Shown piece after piece: positions 17,140 through 26,900 of a DNA stretch of 53,870 nt. The number at the start of each line of letters is the position of its first letter. Position 1 is the first letter of the stretch. The notes beneath the pieces were generated by a model, which searched no databases, was not told the DNA's origin, and saw only the letters and a list, made by a program, of their open reading frames with translations. The stretch is from positions 1 through 53,870 of the forward strand of contig NZ_JABRWJ010000020.1 of NCBI RefSeq assembly GCF_013266755.1. Reading direction: 5' to 3'. The translations under genes and the position numbers were made by a program. The stretch comes from Pseudaquabacterium terrae (lineage in GTDB: Bacteria; Pseudomonadota; Gammaproteobacteria; Burkholderiales; Burkholderiaceae_C).

Positions 17140-19977
17140 TTGATCAAAGAAGTCCAGCCAGCGGCACTCGCGAGCTTGCGTATCTTCGTCAGCTACCCGC
17201 GCGGTGGAGCCGCGCACACCTGGGCCGACAAGCTGCACGCGGAATTGCGCGCGCGAGGTGCCATCGTTTGGCACGACGAATACAGCATCCAGCCCGGAGC
17301 GTCGAACTGGCTGGCTAGTATCGAAGACGGGCTGCGGCGTGCTCACGTCGTTGTCTGCGTGATCGGCCAGGAGAGTGGAGGCTGCCGGTGGCAAGAGCGA
17401 GAAATGCTGCGCGCAGACCAACTCGGACTCCCGTTGCTGGCCTGTCGGGTTGCAGACGTGGAAATGCCGCTTTACGCGATTGAACGCCAGCCGATCGAAT
17501 TGCGCGAGCCTGTCGACTGGCAGTCAGTGGTCCATGCGCTACTGGCGTTCAAGCTTCGGCCAACGTCTGTCGAGCCGACGCAATCCCCTCCCGATCCTGC
17601 GCGGCGCAAACGTGAACTCGCGTACCTCAACGCATTCGTAAGTGGGGATTTATCTGCGCATGAGGAGCGATACGAACCGGTGGCGGGTGAAGTGCGCCGG
17701 GGGCCCACGCTCGAACGGTCGCACAAAGGGCTGCGCACGGGCCTGAGGATCGACGTCACATCGGTACTCGAAGCCTTTGGGTATCGCGACGTACCGCAAG
17801 TCGATGACGCGCCGGTGAGGCATGCTGACGTACTCGACGCATACCGCGCGCTATCGACTCGGCCGATCCGTCGTCTGGTGGTGCTCGGTGAACCTGGCGC
17901 CGGTAAGTCGTTCTCACTTCAGCGCATTGCAGTCGACCACGCACGCCTCGCAATTGACGATGGGGCGGCACCACTTCCCGTACTGGTGCAGTTGGGCCTT
18001 TGGACACGAGCCGCCGAACCGTTGGGAGCCCTAATCGAGCGGCAGCTAGGTGATGCCCTAGGCCCTGACTTCGAGACTCTCCTCGCCGAGCACCGCGTCG
18101 TCCTGATGCTTGACGGCCTCAACGAGATTCCGCCTGGCCAACGCCACGACAAGGCCGCCGAGTTACGCCTTATGGCCGAGGACGATCGTTTTGCGGCCGT
18201 GCTGGTAAGTTGCCGCGAGCGTGACTTTCGGGAGGAGTTCAACCTACCCTTCGACCGTGTCACGCTGCAGCCACTAAGGCCGGCGCAGGTACTTCGCTTC
18301 CTTCGACGAGTCTACAGGCTGGACCGGGGCGACGACGAAGGTGAAAGGGAAGCCGAGCGTCGCTTCTGGGCGTTGGCAGGCGGCGAAGAAGTTCGCAACG
18401 TATGGCTGAAGTGGCGAAACGCGGGCGCCAGCTGGGACCAATTTTGGAGCGAAGGTTGGGCAGAGAGTGAGGATGCTTGGCAGTTCAAATTCAAGATGTC
18501 GATGGTGCTGGACGAGACTTGGAATGGAATGCGCAAACGCAGCCTACTACGGCTGGCCTCAAATCCGTACCTTCTGACCGTGATCGCGCTGCTACCGGGT
18601 CCTGCGCGCAACAGGGCAGAGCTATTTGACGGATTCCTCAAGGTGTTGCACCTTCGTGAAATGAATGCTCGCGAAGCACGTCACGACGGTGCCAGCGTGC
18701 CTAGCGAGGCCAGTTGGCAGGCGGCGCTCGTTGAGTTGGCGGAAGCGCTGCAGCGGGCTCGGCCGGTCGACGATCGTGACGAAGGTGCCGGAACCTCGCT
18801 GCCCCGCGGCCGTTGGCCAGCTTCTATGACGTCTGCGATGCTGGCCTTCAGCATTGACGCCAGCGTACTTCAGCGTAGCGGTGACGAATTGCGGTTTACC
18901 CACCAGTTGCTGCAGGAGGCGCTCGCCGCCCGTGCGCTACGGCGGGCTTGCGAAACTGGCGATCGACCGGCGACCGACTTTTGGGCTGGCACGACGTGGC
19001 AACGTCGCACGGGCTGGGAGGTGGTGGCCGAGATCGCCGCTGAGTCCTGTGTCGGCGACACCGTCACGCTATTCACCTTGTTGAGCTGGCTCGCCGATGC
19101 CCAGCCTGAGGTGGCATTCCAGGCGTGGAAACGGGTCGGCGCACCGGCATTCTCCGAAGGGCTCGCCGAGTCCATATCAAGTCGGTTGTCAGCACGGCTT
19201 GTCGAGGAGACGCTCGAACCCGACCCTGTAAGCCGTGCTGTGATTGGGCGCACCCTGGCTGCATTTGGGCTCGACCGTCGTCCTGGTGTGGGTCTTCGAT
19301 CTGACGGGGTACCGGACATCGCGTGGGTACAAATTTCTGACGGGTCCTTCGTGTATCAGGGTAAGAAGCACCGTGCGCTACTCCCGTATGAGATCGCCCG
19401 GTATCCGGTGACGAACGGTCAGTTCAAGGCCTTCGTCGACGCTGGTGGCTACACGGACGCTCGATGGTGGCATGCGCTTGCCATGAGCAAGACGCGCCCG
19501 CAGGCCTCCGCCTGGAGTGACTCGAATGCGCCGCGCGAGACGGTGAGTTGGTTCGAAGCGATGGCGTTCTGCAACTGGTTGAGTCACGCTCTTGGTTGCG
19601 TCGTGAGTTTGCCAACAGAGCGGCAATGGGAGCGCGCTGCGGCGGGCGACGACGGACGCAAGTACCCCTGGGGCAATGGCTTCGATTCCCGATGGGCAAA
19701 CAGCGGCCATTACCCGCAAGTGGGACGAACGACGGCGGTTGGCATTTACCCTCACACTAGCGCCGAAGGCTTGCACGACCTCTCGGGCAATGTCTGGGAA
19801 TGGTGTCTCGACGAGCCGACGAAGCCTTCCCGCGATCACACGAATGGAGACACTTCCCGCGTAATCCGCGGCGGCTCGTGGGGGAATGGCCTTTGGAACC
19901 TACGAGGAGCTACCCGCGACGGCCGCGGCCCGAACTTCTCCGACCGCCACATCGGCTTCCGTGTCTGTCGTTGCTAA
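17140..19977 (+). CDS. TIR-NACHT-FGE/lectin-fold STAND protein
   Basis: 945 residues in three parts. Residues 13-135 are a TIR domain (RIFVSYP; the W84-x3-E88 context is where the NADase glutamate of TIRs sits). Residues about 245-560 are a NACHT-type STAND NTPase (Walker A GEPGAGKS at 250-257; Walker B VLMLDGLNE with Asp325). A helical winged region follows to about 720. Residues about 725-945 are a formylglycine-generating-enzyme/sulfatase-modifying-factor domain (ARYPVTNGQFKAF, LPTERQWERAA, LSGNVWEWCLDE, RGGSWGN, and IGFRVCRC at the very end). Such STAND proteins sense a signal through the C-terminal part, oligomerise and activate the TIR, often depleting NAD+ in antiphage defence. The FGE fold here probably serves as a sensor, not an enzyme. 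TTG 17140 is chosen for an AGAGGA site 8-10 bases upstream. GC is lower than in neighbours. Confidence 0.8.
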   Translation: MIKEVQPAALASLRIFVSYPRGGAAHTWADKLHAELRARGAIVWHDEYSIQPGASNWLASIEDGLRRAHVVVCVIGQESGGCRWQEREMLRADQLGLPLLACRVADVEMPLYAIERQPIELREPVDWQSVVHALLAFKLRPTSVEPTQSPPDPARRKRELAYLNAFVSGDLSAHEERYEPVAGEVRRGPTLERSHKGLRTGLRIDVTSVLEAFGYRDVPQVDDAPVRHADVLDAYRALSTRPIRRLVVLGEPGAGKSFSLQRIAVDHARLAIDDGAAPLPVLVQLGLWTRAAEPLGALIERQLGDALGPDFETLLAEHRVVLMLDGLNEIPPGQRHDKAAELRLMAEDDRFAAVLVSCRERDFREEFNLPFDRVTLQPLRPAQVLRFLRRVYRLDRGDDEGEREAERRFWALAGGEEVRNVWLKWRNAGASWDQFWSEGWAESEDAWQFKFKMSMVLDETWNGMRKRSLLRLASNPYLLTVIALLPGPARNRAELFDGFLKVLHLREMNAREARHDGASVPSEASWQAALVELAEALQRARPVDDRDEGAGTSLPRGRWPASMTSAMLAFSIDASVLQRSGDELRFTHQLLQEALAARALRRACETGDRPATDFWAGTTWQRRTGWEVVAEIAAESCVGDTVTLFTLLSWLADAQPEVAFQAWKRVGAPAFSEGLAESISSRLSARLVEETLEPDPVSRAVIGRTLAAFGLDRRPGVGLRSDGVPDIAWVQISDGSFVYQGKKHRALLPYEIARYPVTNGQFKAFVDAGGYTDARWWHALAMSKTRPQASAWSDSNAPRETVSWFEAMAFCNWLSHALGCVVSLPTERQWERAAAGDDGRKYPWGNGFDSRWANSGHYPQVGRTTAVGIYPHTSAEGLHDLSGNVWEWCLDEPTKPSRDHTNGDTSRVIRGGSWGNGLWNLRGATRDGRGPNFSDRHIGFRVCRC

Positions 19978-20284
19978 CACCCGCTTCGCCTGCAGTTGGA
20001 TGTCTGCTTTGGGTCGGCAGTGACCCGTCGAGTCCATGGGCAGCAGTCGTTCGATCTGGCACGCACGATTTCTGTCACGGTCGGCGGCCATCGGCCCTCC
20101 TTCCGCCGTCTTGGCCACCGGCGATTTCAGCTGAATCCAGAGCTGCCGGTGGTGAACGGATCCGGTGCACGCCTGAACGACCGCAAGGTTGTCTGAGACC
20201 GTGAGTACCCCGCTACGTGCCCGCAGCGGGCGGCAGCGCCGGCGTCGAGTCAGTGCCTTCCAGCAGCAGTCCGGTGTCCTGTGC

Positions 20285-20667
20285 CTACTCGATGACGATG
20301 GCCGACGAGGTGCCGAGCAGGGTCTCGTGCTCGGCGGCCACGACCTGCAGTTCGCGGCGGATGTCGTCGATGCGGCGATTCAGCTTCGCCCGCTCAACAT
20401 CGCGCGCCCCGTACAGTTCCGGCGGCTTCTCGACGAGCTTCTCGCGTTGCCCCAGCACGAGGGCCAGTTCGCGCGTCAGTGACTCGCGGACCAGGTTGGC
20501 GCTGGCATCCGAGCCCGGGCGCGGCACGCGCAGGCGCAAGGGCCGCAGCAGCACGTCCAGGCCCTGCTTCTCGCGCATCTGGCGAGTGAACCACTCGATC
20601 ACCTGGCGCTTGACCCGGCTGGTGCGCAGCCCGGCCAAGCCGCCCGAGAAGATCTTCCGCGAGTCCG
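20285..20667 (-). pseudogene. C-terminal fragment of an unrecognised charged protein
   Basis: A frame opening right after a TGA at the 3' end of the TIR-WD40 gene encodes about 127 residues rich in Arg, Glu and Leu (KIFSGGLAGLRTSRVKRQ, later LTRELALVLGQREKLVEK) and ends cleanly in AIVIE-stop. Its alpha-helical, coiled-coil-like composition is protein-like, and its GC content is high, unlike the adjacent low-GC gene. There is no convincing start; an internal TTG at 20638 exists. It is best read as the retained tail of an older gene cut when the TIR-WD40 gene was inserted. The stretch 19978-20284 holds nothing else I can support. Confidence 0.45.
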
Positions 20668-20681
20668 CCCTGGTTCATCGG

Positions 20682-23639
20682 CTAACTTGAGCAAACGCTG
20701 CTCGCGGGAGTCGGCGATGCTCCTTTGTGAAGTGCTCTCTGAAGCGGACTAAGCGCGTCCTGTCCCTGAAGCTGTCCGCAGGCGGCTCGAATAAGTTCGG
20801 TGACATTCCAAGGAGCCACCTGAAGCTCTGGGCCGTTTCCGATTCCTAGCAGTCGCCCATCAGGGCTCAGCACCAGCTTCAATTGACCTCGCCCCAAATA
20901 GCGAAAGATCTGCAGCTCCTTTCTTGACTTCAAATCCCAGATCCGAATGTTGGAGTCCATAGAGCCGGCAATTAGTTGCGCCCCGTCGTTGGAGAACGCC
21001 ATCGTCAAGACCGGAAGTATGTGATCCAAAGTTGCAACTTGTAGGGCGTCCTTCACAGACCACAGTTCGGCAACGCCACTACCTCTTCCGAGGCTAGCCG
21101 TGCCGCCGTCCGGCGACAATGCCACGAAGTTTGCACCAGGGAGCGAAGCGAGGAGTCTATTGGTCCGCAAACTCCATACTTCTGTAGCGCTTGTCCCGGC
21201 GATCAGGACGTTGTCCCCGTTCCTATCAAACGCAACACCTGTTAGGTGACCGATAGCTGCCGTCCGTAACCGAATTTCGGCCTTGTCAATGTCGTAGACA
21301 ATTGGGTTCTGGTATCCGCAAGCAATGAATCGACCTGCTGCGTCGAATCTTGTTGCCTGGGAGACACGGCAATCAGGATCGAGATCCGCGATCTTGCGAG
21401 AGCTGCCCCCCTCTACTTCGTAGATCGCGCCTTCGCTTTCGGCCAGAAGCTTACCGCGCACATTGAATCCCACCGCGGAGATCCGACCAGAGAAGCTCGC
21501 CGATTCGAGTCTAGTCGCGTCGACAGTGCTCCAGGCTTGGACCTCTCGGGAAGTGCTGGCCGCCACCCGTTTTCCATCCGCGCTGAACGCGAGTCCTTCG
21601 AGGGTCCCTGACAGACCCGCTCTGACATATGGCACCTGAAGCGACCAGAGGTCCGCGGATCCGCGGCGGTTGCCTACTAGGAGCTGGCTACCAGCCTCGT
21701 TGAACACGCCGTCGATGACGGGGCCGTCGACTGCAAGCCGTGCTGTCTCCGTGCCGCTGCGAACCTCCCAAACCTGCGCAATGCCGGTTTCCGCCCCGGG
21801 CTCTTCGCTGCCAATGAACACGAGCCGGTTATCCGGACTGAACTTTAGCGAGCGCACGCGTGCCAGACTTCTGAAGGTGACCTCACTGACACGCTCCGCA
21901 TCAGTAGCTCCCGAGACAGACCTAATTCGAACAATTTGGTCCTCGCCTGCAATGCCAACACGCCTCCCATCTGGGGAAAACGCCACTCGAACGGGAACCG
22001 ATGAAACAGCGATTGTTTGTGTCACCTGCCTTGTTCTGGTGTCAACAATGCGCACCTCGCGATCGGTCGCGATTATCACTGCCGATCCGTCCCGATTAAT
22101 GGCCGCGGCGCGGATCCGCTCGGTGGCAGGCCGCACAGGCAGCTTCTCATGCCTCTGAGAGGAATCGAGAAGTTTCCAAACATTCAATTCGGTGCGATGA
22201 GAAAAGCCTTCCGGCACAATCGATGACACCAGCAAATGCGTTCCGTCCTGGCTAAATTCCAGATAGTCAACGTAGCCAGCGGCCGGCCCGAGGGACGTCG
22301 GCTGCGAGTGATCACCAATCCTGGAAATCCAAACTTCATTGCGTGCTACTGCAACCAGGCCCTGAGGCGCGAAGGCTACGGAGTCGCTGACACGACCGGG
22401 CATTGGCTCCGCCATCAGTTGTCTGCTTCTGAGGTTTACGATAGACAGACCAGCCGCTACGGTTGCACCGATCGGCTCATTCCCGTGGAAGGAAACTCCC
22501 AGCACGCCCGCATTGTGGAAGTCAAAGTGACCAAGCCGCTGTCTGAGCAGTGGAGCAACTTCTTGGAGTGTCGCAAACGCGCTGCCGCGCATGTCCGCCG
22601 GAAGCGAAGGCAAACGGCTTCGCAGGGTCGCCGCGCGTTTAAGCGACTCGATTGCCAAGAGCGCCGAAAGTGCCGGCATGGCTTTCCTACTTGAGGACTC
22701 CGCCGCCAAGTGCTGCACGATTGCAGAGTCACGTAGCTGTTCCGCATCGCTGAGGTCCTTGACTGCCCTCGCCGTTGCAGCCTTCGCCCGATACGACTCA
22801 ATCGTCAATCTTGCCGCCACCTGCCGACTGCGTTCTGCCCTTTCGCTTTGCTCTTTGGCTTCCCGCGCCGCGGAACTGGCGGCCTCCTGCTGCAAGAGCG
22901 CCTCAGCCCGCGCAGCAGACGCAGCCCCGGCTGCGGTGCTCGCGGCTTCAATGCTCTCGCGTCGTTGAGCGTTGGCACGGTAGACAAGAAGTCCCAGGAC
23001 TAGAAGAACCAGCGCGAAGCACGAAGAGGCGAAGCGCTGTCGGCGGCTCAGATTCCAGAAGCCAATGCTATTGCGGATCCGCGCGACGATGCCCGCCGAA
23101 GGTTCAAGGTCTTTGCGCTCCGAGCTATCAATCTCTTTCGTGCGCGCCACACCAGCGATATGGGGCCACCAAGCGGAGCCTTCGACTGGTTGACCAAGTT
23201 CGATTGGAAGGATGGGGCCTCGACTCCACCTTTCAAAGACGATGACTTCCTCTGCCACGTGCCGAGAGGATGCGGCCTTCGGTGTGACGATGATGACCAG
23301 CACCTTGCTAAACGCGATTGCGAACCGCAACGACAATGGGAGGGTTGCGTTCGGTCGCGTCTCCTGCATATCAATCCGGACCGAAGCGACCGCTCCTAGT
23401 GAGTTACTAAGCGTTTCTGCATATGCGGATCCGTCTTCGCGCGCGTACGACACAAAAGCATCGAAGCCGAACAGCAACTTTGCTGGCAATGTGATCGCCC
23501 TCGCAAGCCATATCAAGGGGGAACGCCAGCGTGCTTGTGCCACGCTTGAGGCGGTTCGTGGAGTCATCGAAGCGCGGCTTACTTCCATCGGGCATCGGTT
23601 GGTGTTTCGCTCAGGTGGTACCTTGCCTGTCAGACGCAT
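20682..23639 (-). CDS. TIR domain-TM-coiled coil-WD40 repeat protein
   Basis: 985 residues. An N-terminal TIR domain spans about 56-175 (FDAFVSYAREDGSAYAETL; glutamates 130-131 in SSRHVAEEV sit where the TIR catalytic Glu is expected). One membrane segment lies at about 204-220. A long Ala/Glu/Arg-rich coiled coil covers about 225-310, and a WD40 beta-propeller of many blades fills about 350-960 (SPDGRRVGIAG, FSPDNRLVFIGS, IRIWDLKSRKELQIF). The layout places TIR and propeller on the same side of the inner membrane as a sensor-effector. The first ATG is used; ATGs at residues 18 and 25 are alternatives before the TIR. GC is clearly below the neighbours, with more A/T-ending codons, which suggests horizontal acquisition. 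It is oriented tail-to-tail with the TIR-NACHT gene. Function is inferred as immune-type signalling. Confidence 0.8.
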   Translation of the reverse strand: MRLTGKVPPERNTNRCPMEVSRASMTPRTASSVAQARWRSPLIWLARAITLPAKLLFGFDAFVSYAREDGSAYAETLSNSLGAVASVRIDMQETRPNATLPLSLRFAIAFSKVLVIIVTPKAASSRHVAEEVIVFERWSRGPILPIELGQPVEGSAWWPHIAGVARTKEIDSSERKDLEPSAGIVARIRNSIGFWNLSRRQRFASSCFALVLLVLGLLVYRANAQRRESIEAASTAAGAASAARAEALLQQEAASSAAREAKEQSERAERSRQVAARLTIESYRAKAATARAVKDLSDAEQLRDSAIVQHLAAESSSRKAMPALSALLAIESLKRAATLRSRLPSLPADMRGSAFATLQEVAPLLRQRLGHFDFHNAGVLGVSFHGNEPIGATVAAGLSIVNLRSRQLMAEPMPGRVSDSVAFAPQGLVAVARNEVWISRIGDHSQPTSLGPAAGYVDYLEFSQDGTHLLVSSIVPEGFSHRTELNVWKLLDSSQRHEKLPVRPATERIRAAAINRDGSAVIIATDREVRIVDTRTRQVTQTIAVSSVPVRVAFSPDGRRVGIAGEDQIVRIRSVSGATDAERVSEVTFRSLARVRSLKFSPDNRLVFIGSEEPGAETGIAQVWEVRSGTETARLAVDGPVIDGVFNEAGSQLLVGNRRGSADLWSLQVPYVRAGLSGTLEGLAFSADGKRVAASTSREVQAWSTVDATRLESASFSGRISAVGFNVRGKLLAESEGAIYEVEGGSSRKIADLDPDCRVSQATRFDAAGRFIACGYQNPIVYDIDKAEIRLRTAAIGHLTGVAFDRNGDNVLIAGTSATEVWSLRTNRLLASLPGANFVALSPDGGTASLGRGSGVAELWSVKDALQVATLDHILPVLTMAFSNDGAQLIAGSMDSNIRIWDLKSRKELQIFRYLGRGQLKLVLSPDGRLLGIGNGPELQVAPWNVTELIRAACGQLQGQDALSPLQRALHKGASPTPASSVCSS

Positions 23640-23990
23640 TCATCGCCTACGCAACTCTTTGCCCGGGACGTCATGCGGTGTTGCATGCATTGTCGAACTT
23701 GCCAAGCAGATGGGCATAGTTTGTCTGTCCCCGATTGATAGATTGATTTCTTTGACCGCATTAGTGCAGCGAGACGTCAATGCCCGCGCGAGAAGCGACG
23801 AATCGGCGCTGCGGCCCCATTGATGGAAACTAATGTTCGATGTGGATTCTTGGATTCGATCCGTTTGACCGATCGCTCGTACTGGCGGGCCCGCGATCAT
23901 CAGTGTTGCCGACGCGCGGCTGGGATCACAACGATGCGTGCTGAGCGGCGCGGTGTCAACAGCCGCACCAGAGATCGATCTCCGGTCACA
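23640..23990. other. Intergenic region between two minus-strand genes
   Basis: About 350 bases, relatively AT-rich around 23730-23770, where the promoter of the TIR-WD40 gene is expected. No coding frame with a start signal and no repeat was recognised. Confidence 0.45.
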
Positions 23991-26900
23991 TTAGAGCAGT
24001 GGGACGCCGATGCCAGGCTGGTCCGTCTCGGGATAGTGAGTGACACAGTCGTACCGCTCGCGGACCGCCGTCAGCGCTGCGCTGCCCCACACCTCGGTCA
24101 GCCGGTTGTTGTAGTTGAAATATAGTTCCTTCCGATCGCCACCGTACTTTAGGAGCCGCGCGATCGCCTGCCGGTCGGGATGACAGAAGTGGTCTCCATT
24201 CGTGGAGATCAGGTAGCGCGAGCAGTCGAGCAATTCCATCAACTCGCGGCTCACGTTGTTCTGGCTGCCGTGGTGAGAAACCTTGAATAGGTCGAGTTTC
24301 AGGCGCGACACACCGCGTTGGTCCAGCAGCGTCTGAATTGAGGAAACTAGGACCGGCGCGTGGGCGTCGGCCGCGAGCAGCACGCTCTTGCCGCCGAACT
24401 CCGCCAGCAGCGCGATGCTGCTGCCGTTCGGAGCGCCGGCATCACCGGTGAACTTGACGTCGGCCAACTTGTCGACGTCCTGCAGCGTGGCCGCATCGGC
24501 AATCGTGCTGCCCGTTGCCTTCAGTAGGCGGCTGTAGTCAACGCGCCCGCCCGGCTCCAACCCCTGGCGCTTGAGCTCGCGTTTCCACACTGGGCCGAGC
24601 TTGGCGAGGCTTGCACGCGTGGGCGACAGGACGGTCAGCTTCATACCCCCCGGCAAGATGTGATCGAGCAACGTGTCGTCGCCGGTCACGATGGCGGCGC
24701 CGTCGTGCCAGCGGTTCCACGGCAACTCGAGGTCCATGATCGCGGTGGTGAACATCTCCGCCTGGCGGGCGCCGAGTTGCCCCGCCACGTGGCGCCAGCC
24801 GTTGAACCACAGGTCCCCCAGGCGCAGGCCACGCCTGACGGCCCTCAGCATCGGCACGGCCCCGCCGATGTGATCAGCATCGATGTGCGAGAGCACGAAC
24901 AAGTCGAGCACCCGCTCATGCGGCGGTAGCGCGTCAATTCGCGTCAGGAGGGACTTCGAGGACCCTTGCGTTCCGCAGTCGATCAGGACCCGATGCCACG
25001 GCGGGCGATCGCCATACTCGATCCAGATGCAATCGCCGTGGCCGGCGGGCAGGGCTTCAATATGGAACGCCGGCCCGTCGCGCCGCTCGCCGAGCGTGGC
25101 GAAAAGCCTGGGCTTCGTCCCGCTTGTTGACGCCGACGCCGACGCGGCACCGCCGGTGGCGCCCGCTACCGGTCCCCCGCCATATGTCGACGGCGGAGCC
25201 GGCCCCGCAGGCGGGGGTGCCGGGGGCGGGGGCGGGGGCGGCGTACCGCCGCCTACCTCCCGAGGGCCGTGACGGGCCAGGATGTCGATGAGCCGCTGCG
25301 CCGTCTCGACCAGCCCGTTGCGACGACTCCACGTGTCGCGCCTGTCTTGAGCGCCCGGCGGCATGGCCTCGCGAAAGGCCGCCGTGCCCCACCAGGACGC
25401 ATAACGCTCAAACTGCCGCCGGGTCGATTTCACCGGAAAGGCGTCGATGCGCGGGTAGGCGGAGTCGAGTTCCTTGGCGTGCGCGAGCGCTTCATCGGCG
25501 AACTTGCCCAACTGCTCTTCCGTCAGGCCCGGGTCGGCAAGGCGAATGAGCCGCAATTCGGCCAAGCTGGCATGCGCCCATGCGCGTTCCTCTGGATCGC
25601 GATGGTCTAGGTAGTGCTCAGCCGCTAGCCAAGCCGCCTCCCACTCGCCGGGACGAAGCTCACGTCCGAGCACCTCGGCAAGCGAGACCAACTGAACCAG
25701 CACCCAGTGCAAGGTCGCCTTGCGCTGTACCGCCTGCACGTCGTTGACGAGCAAGCCGCGCACGGCCTGCGCGTAGTAGGTGCGCGCCTGATCGAGGAGC
25801 ACATGCTCGCGCTCGAAGGGAACACCGGCCGCGGACCCGCGTTGGCTCGCGATCGCGAACGCAGCCTGCGCCATGCGCTTTCGGCTGCTCGCGCGCAGAC
25901 CCAAGCACTCGACCGCGAATTGTCCGTTGCCCGGCAGCCGCTCGATGGCGATCGACACCGCCTTGAGCGGCTCGACCAGTCCGTTCGATGCGTGTGCTCC
26001 TGAGGCAGCGGCCAGATCGATCCCCTCGAGCGCCGCGTTCATTGCCAGCCTGGCCTGCGAATAGCGCAGGGCCTCGATCTGAAGGTCGAGGTTCGGCGGC
26101 AGGGATTCGTACACGACGATACTGGCCCAGTCGTGCCACTGCGTACCGAAGCGGGCATGGAGTTCGCCGCGCGCCTGCTGCAGTACATGCAGCGGATGCT
26201 CGCCCCACAGAAGTCCTTCATAGAGTCGTGCCGTGAGCGGCACCGAGCCCGGCTTGCTGAGCGGAAATTGGGATCCGATGACCAGCGGAATGCCGGCCTG
26301 ATGGAGGGCATGGGCGAAGCTCGCGCCCGGCGCCACTACCGACCCGACATTGCCGCTGTCGCAACTTGCTATCGTCACGACGGTCGGAAGACGTCCCAGC
26401 GGGGTGATGGCACTGACGAAGCGTCCACCAGGGACGACCTCCGGCGAACCGTCCTCGCCCCGCAGAACGACGCCGTATGATTCGCTCGAGAAGTCATCCA
26501 CATCGCCATGGGTCAGCACGTGAATGTGGGTGAAACGCTGGGCTTCGCACTCGTGCCGCACCTGTGCAACGGTCGGGCCGACCAGAATCGTGAGGTGATC
26601 GCCGAATTGCTCGCCGCCATCGGTGCGCGCTGTCCTACCGCGGTCGGACTTCGGAGGGTAGAGAAATGGCGTGATAGCTGTGACGAGTGCGGCGCGATGC
26701 GCTTCGAAAGGCACGTCGTCCCGGTCGGAAGCCACGAACAGAATGCGCGGACGCTCGGGCCACGCGAAACCGTCGGAGGGTACCGTGCGAATGTGGCGGG
26801 TGACCGCGACCGGCGGACGCGTCTGGACCGACACCGCGGACGCCGTGGAACCGACCGGCACTTCTGCGAGCTCGAACGGCAGCAGGGCAAGCTCCGCGGC

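Noticed and set aside
19978-20284. DGR template repeat downstream of the TIR-NACHT-FGE gene
   Set aside because: No A-rich near-copy of the 3' end of the gene and no reverse transcriptase seen in this or neighbouring stretches.
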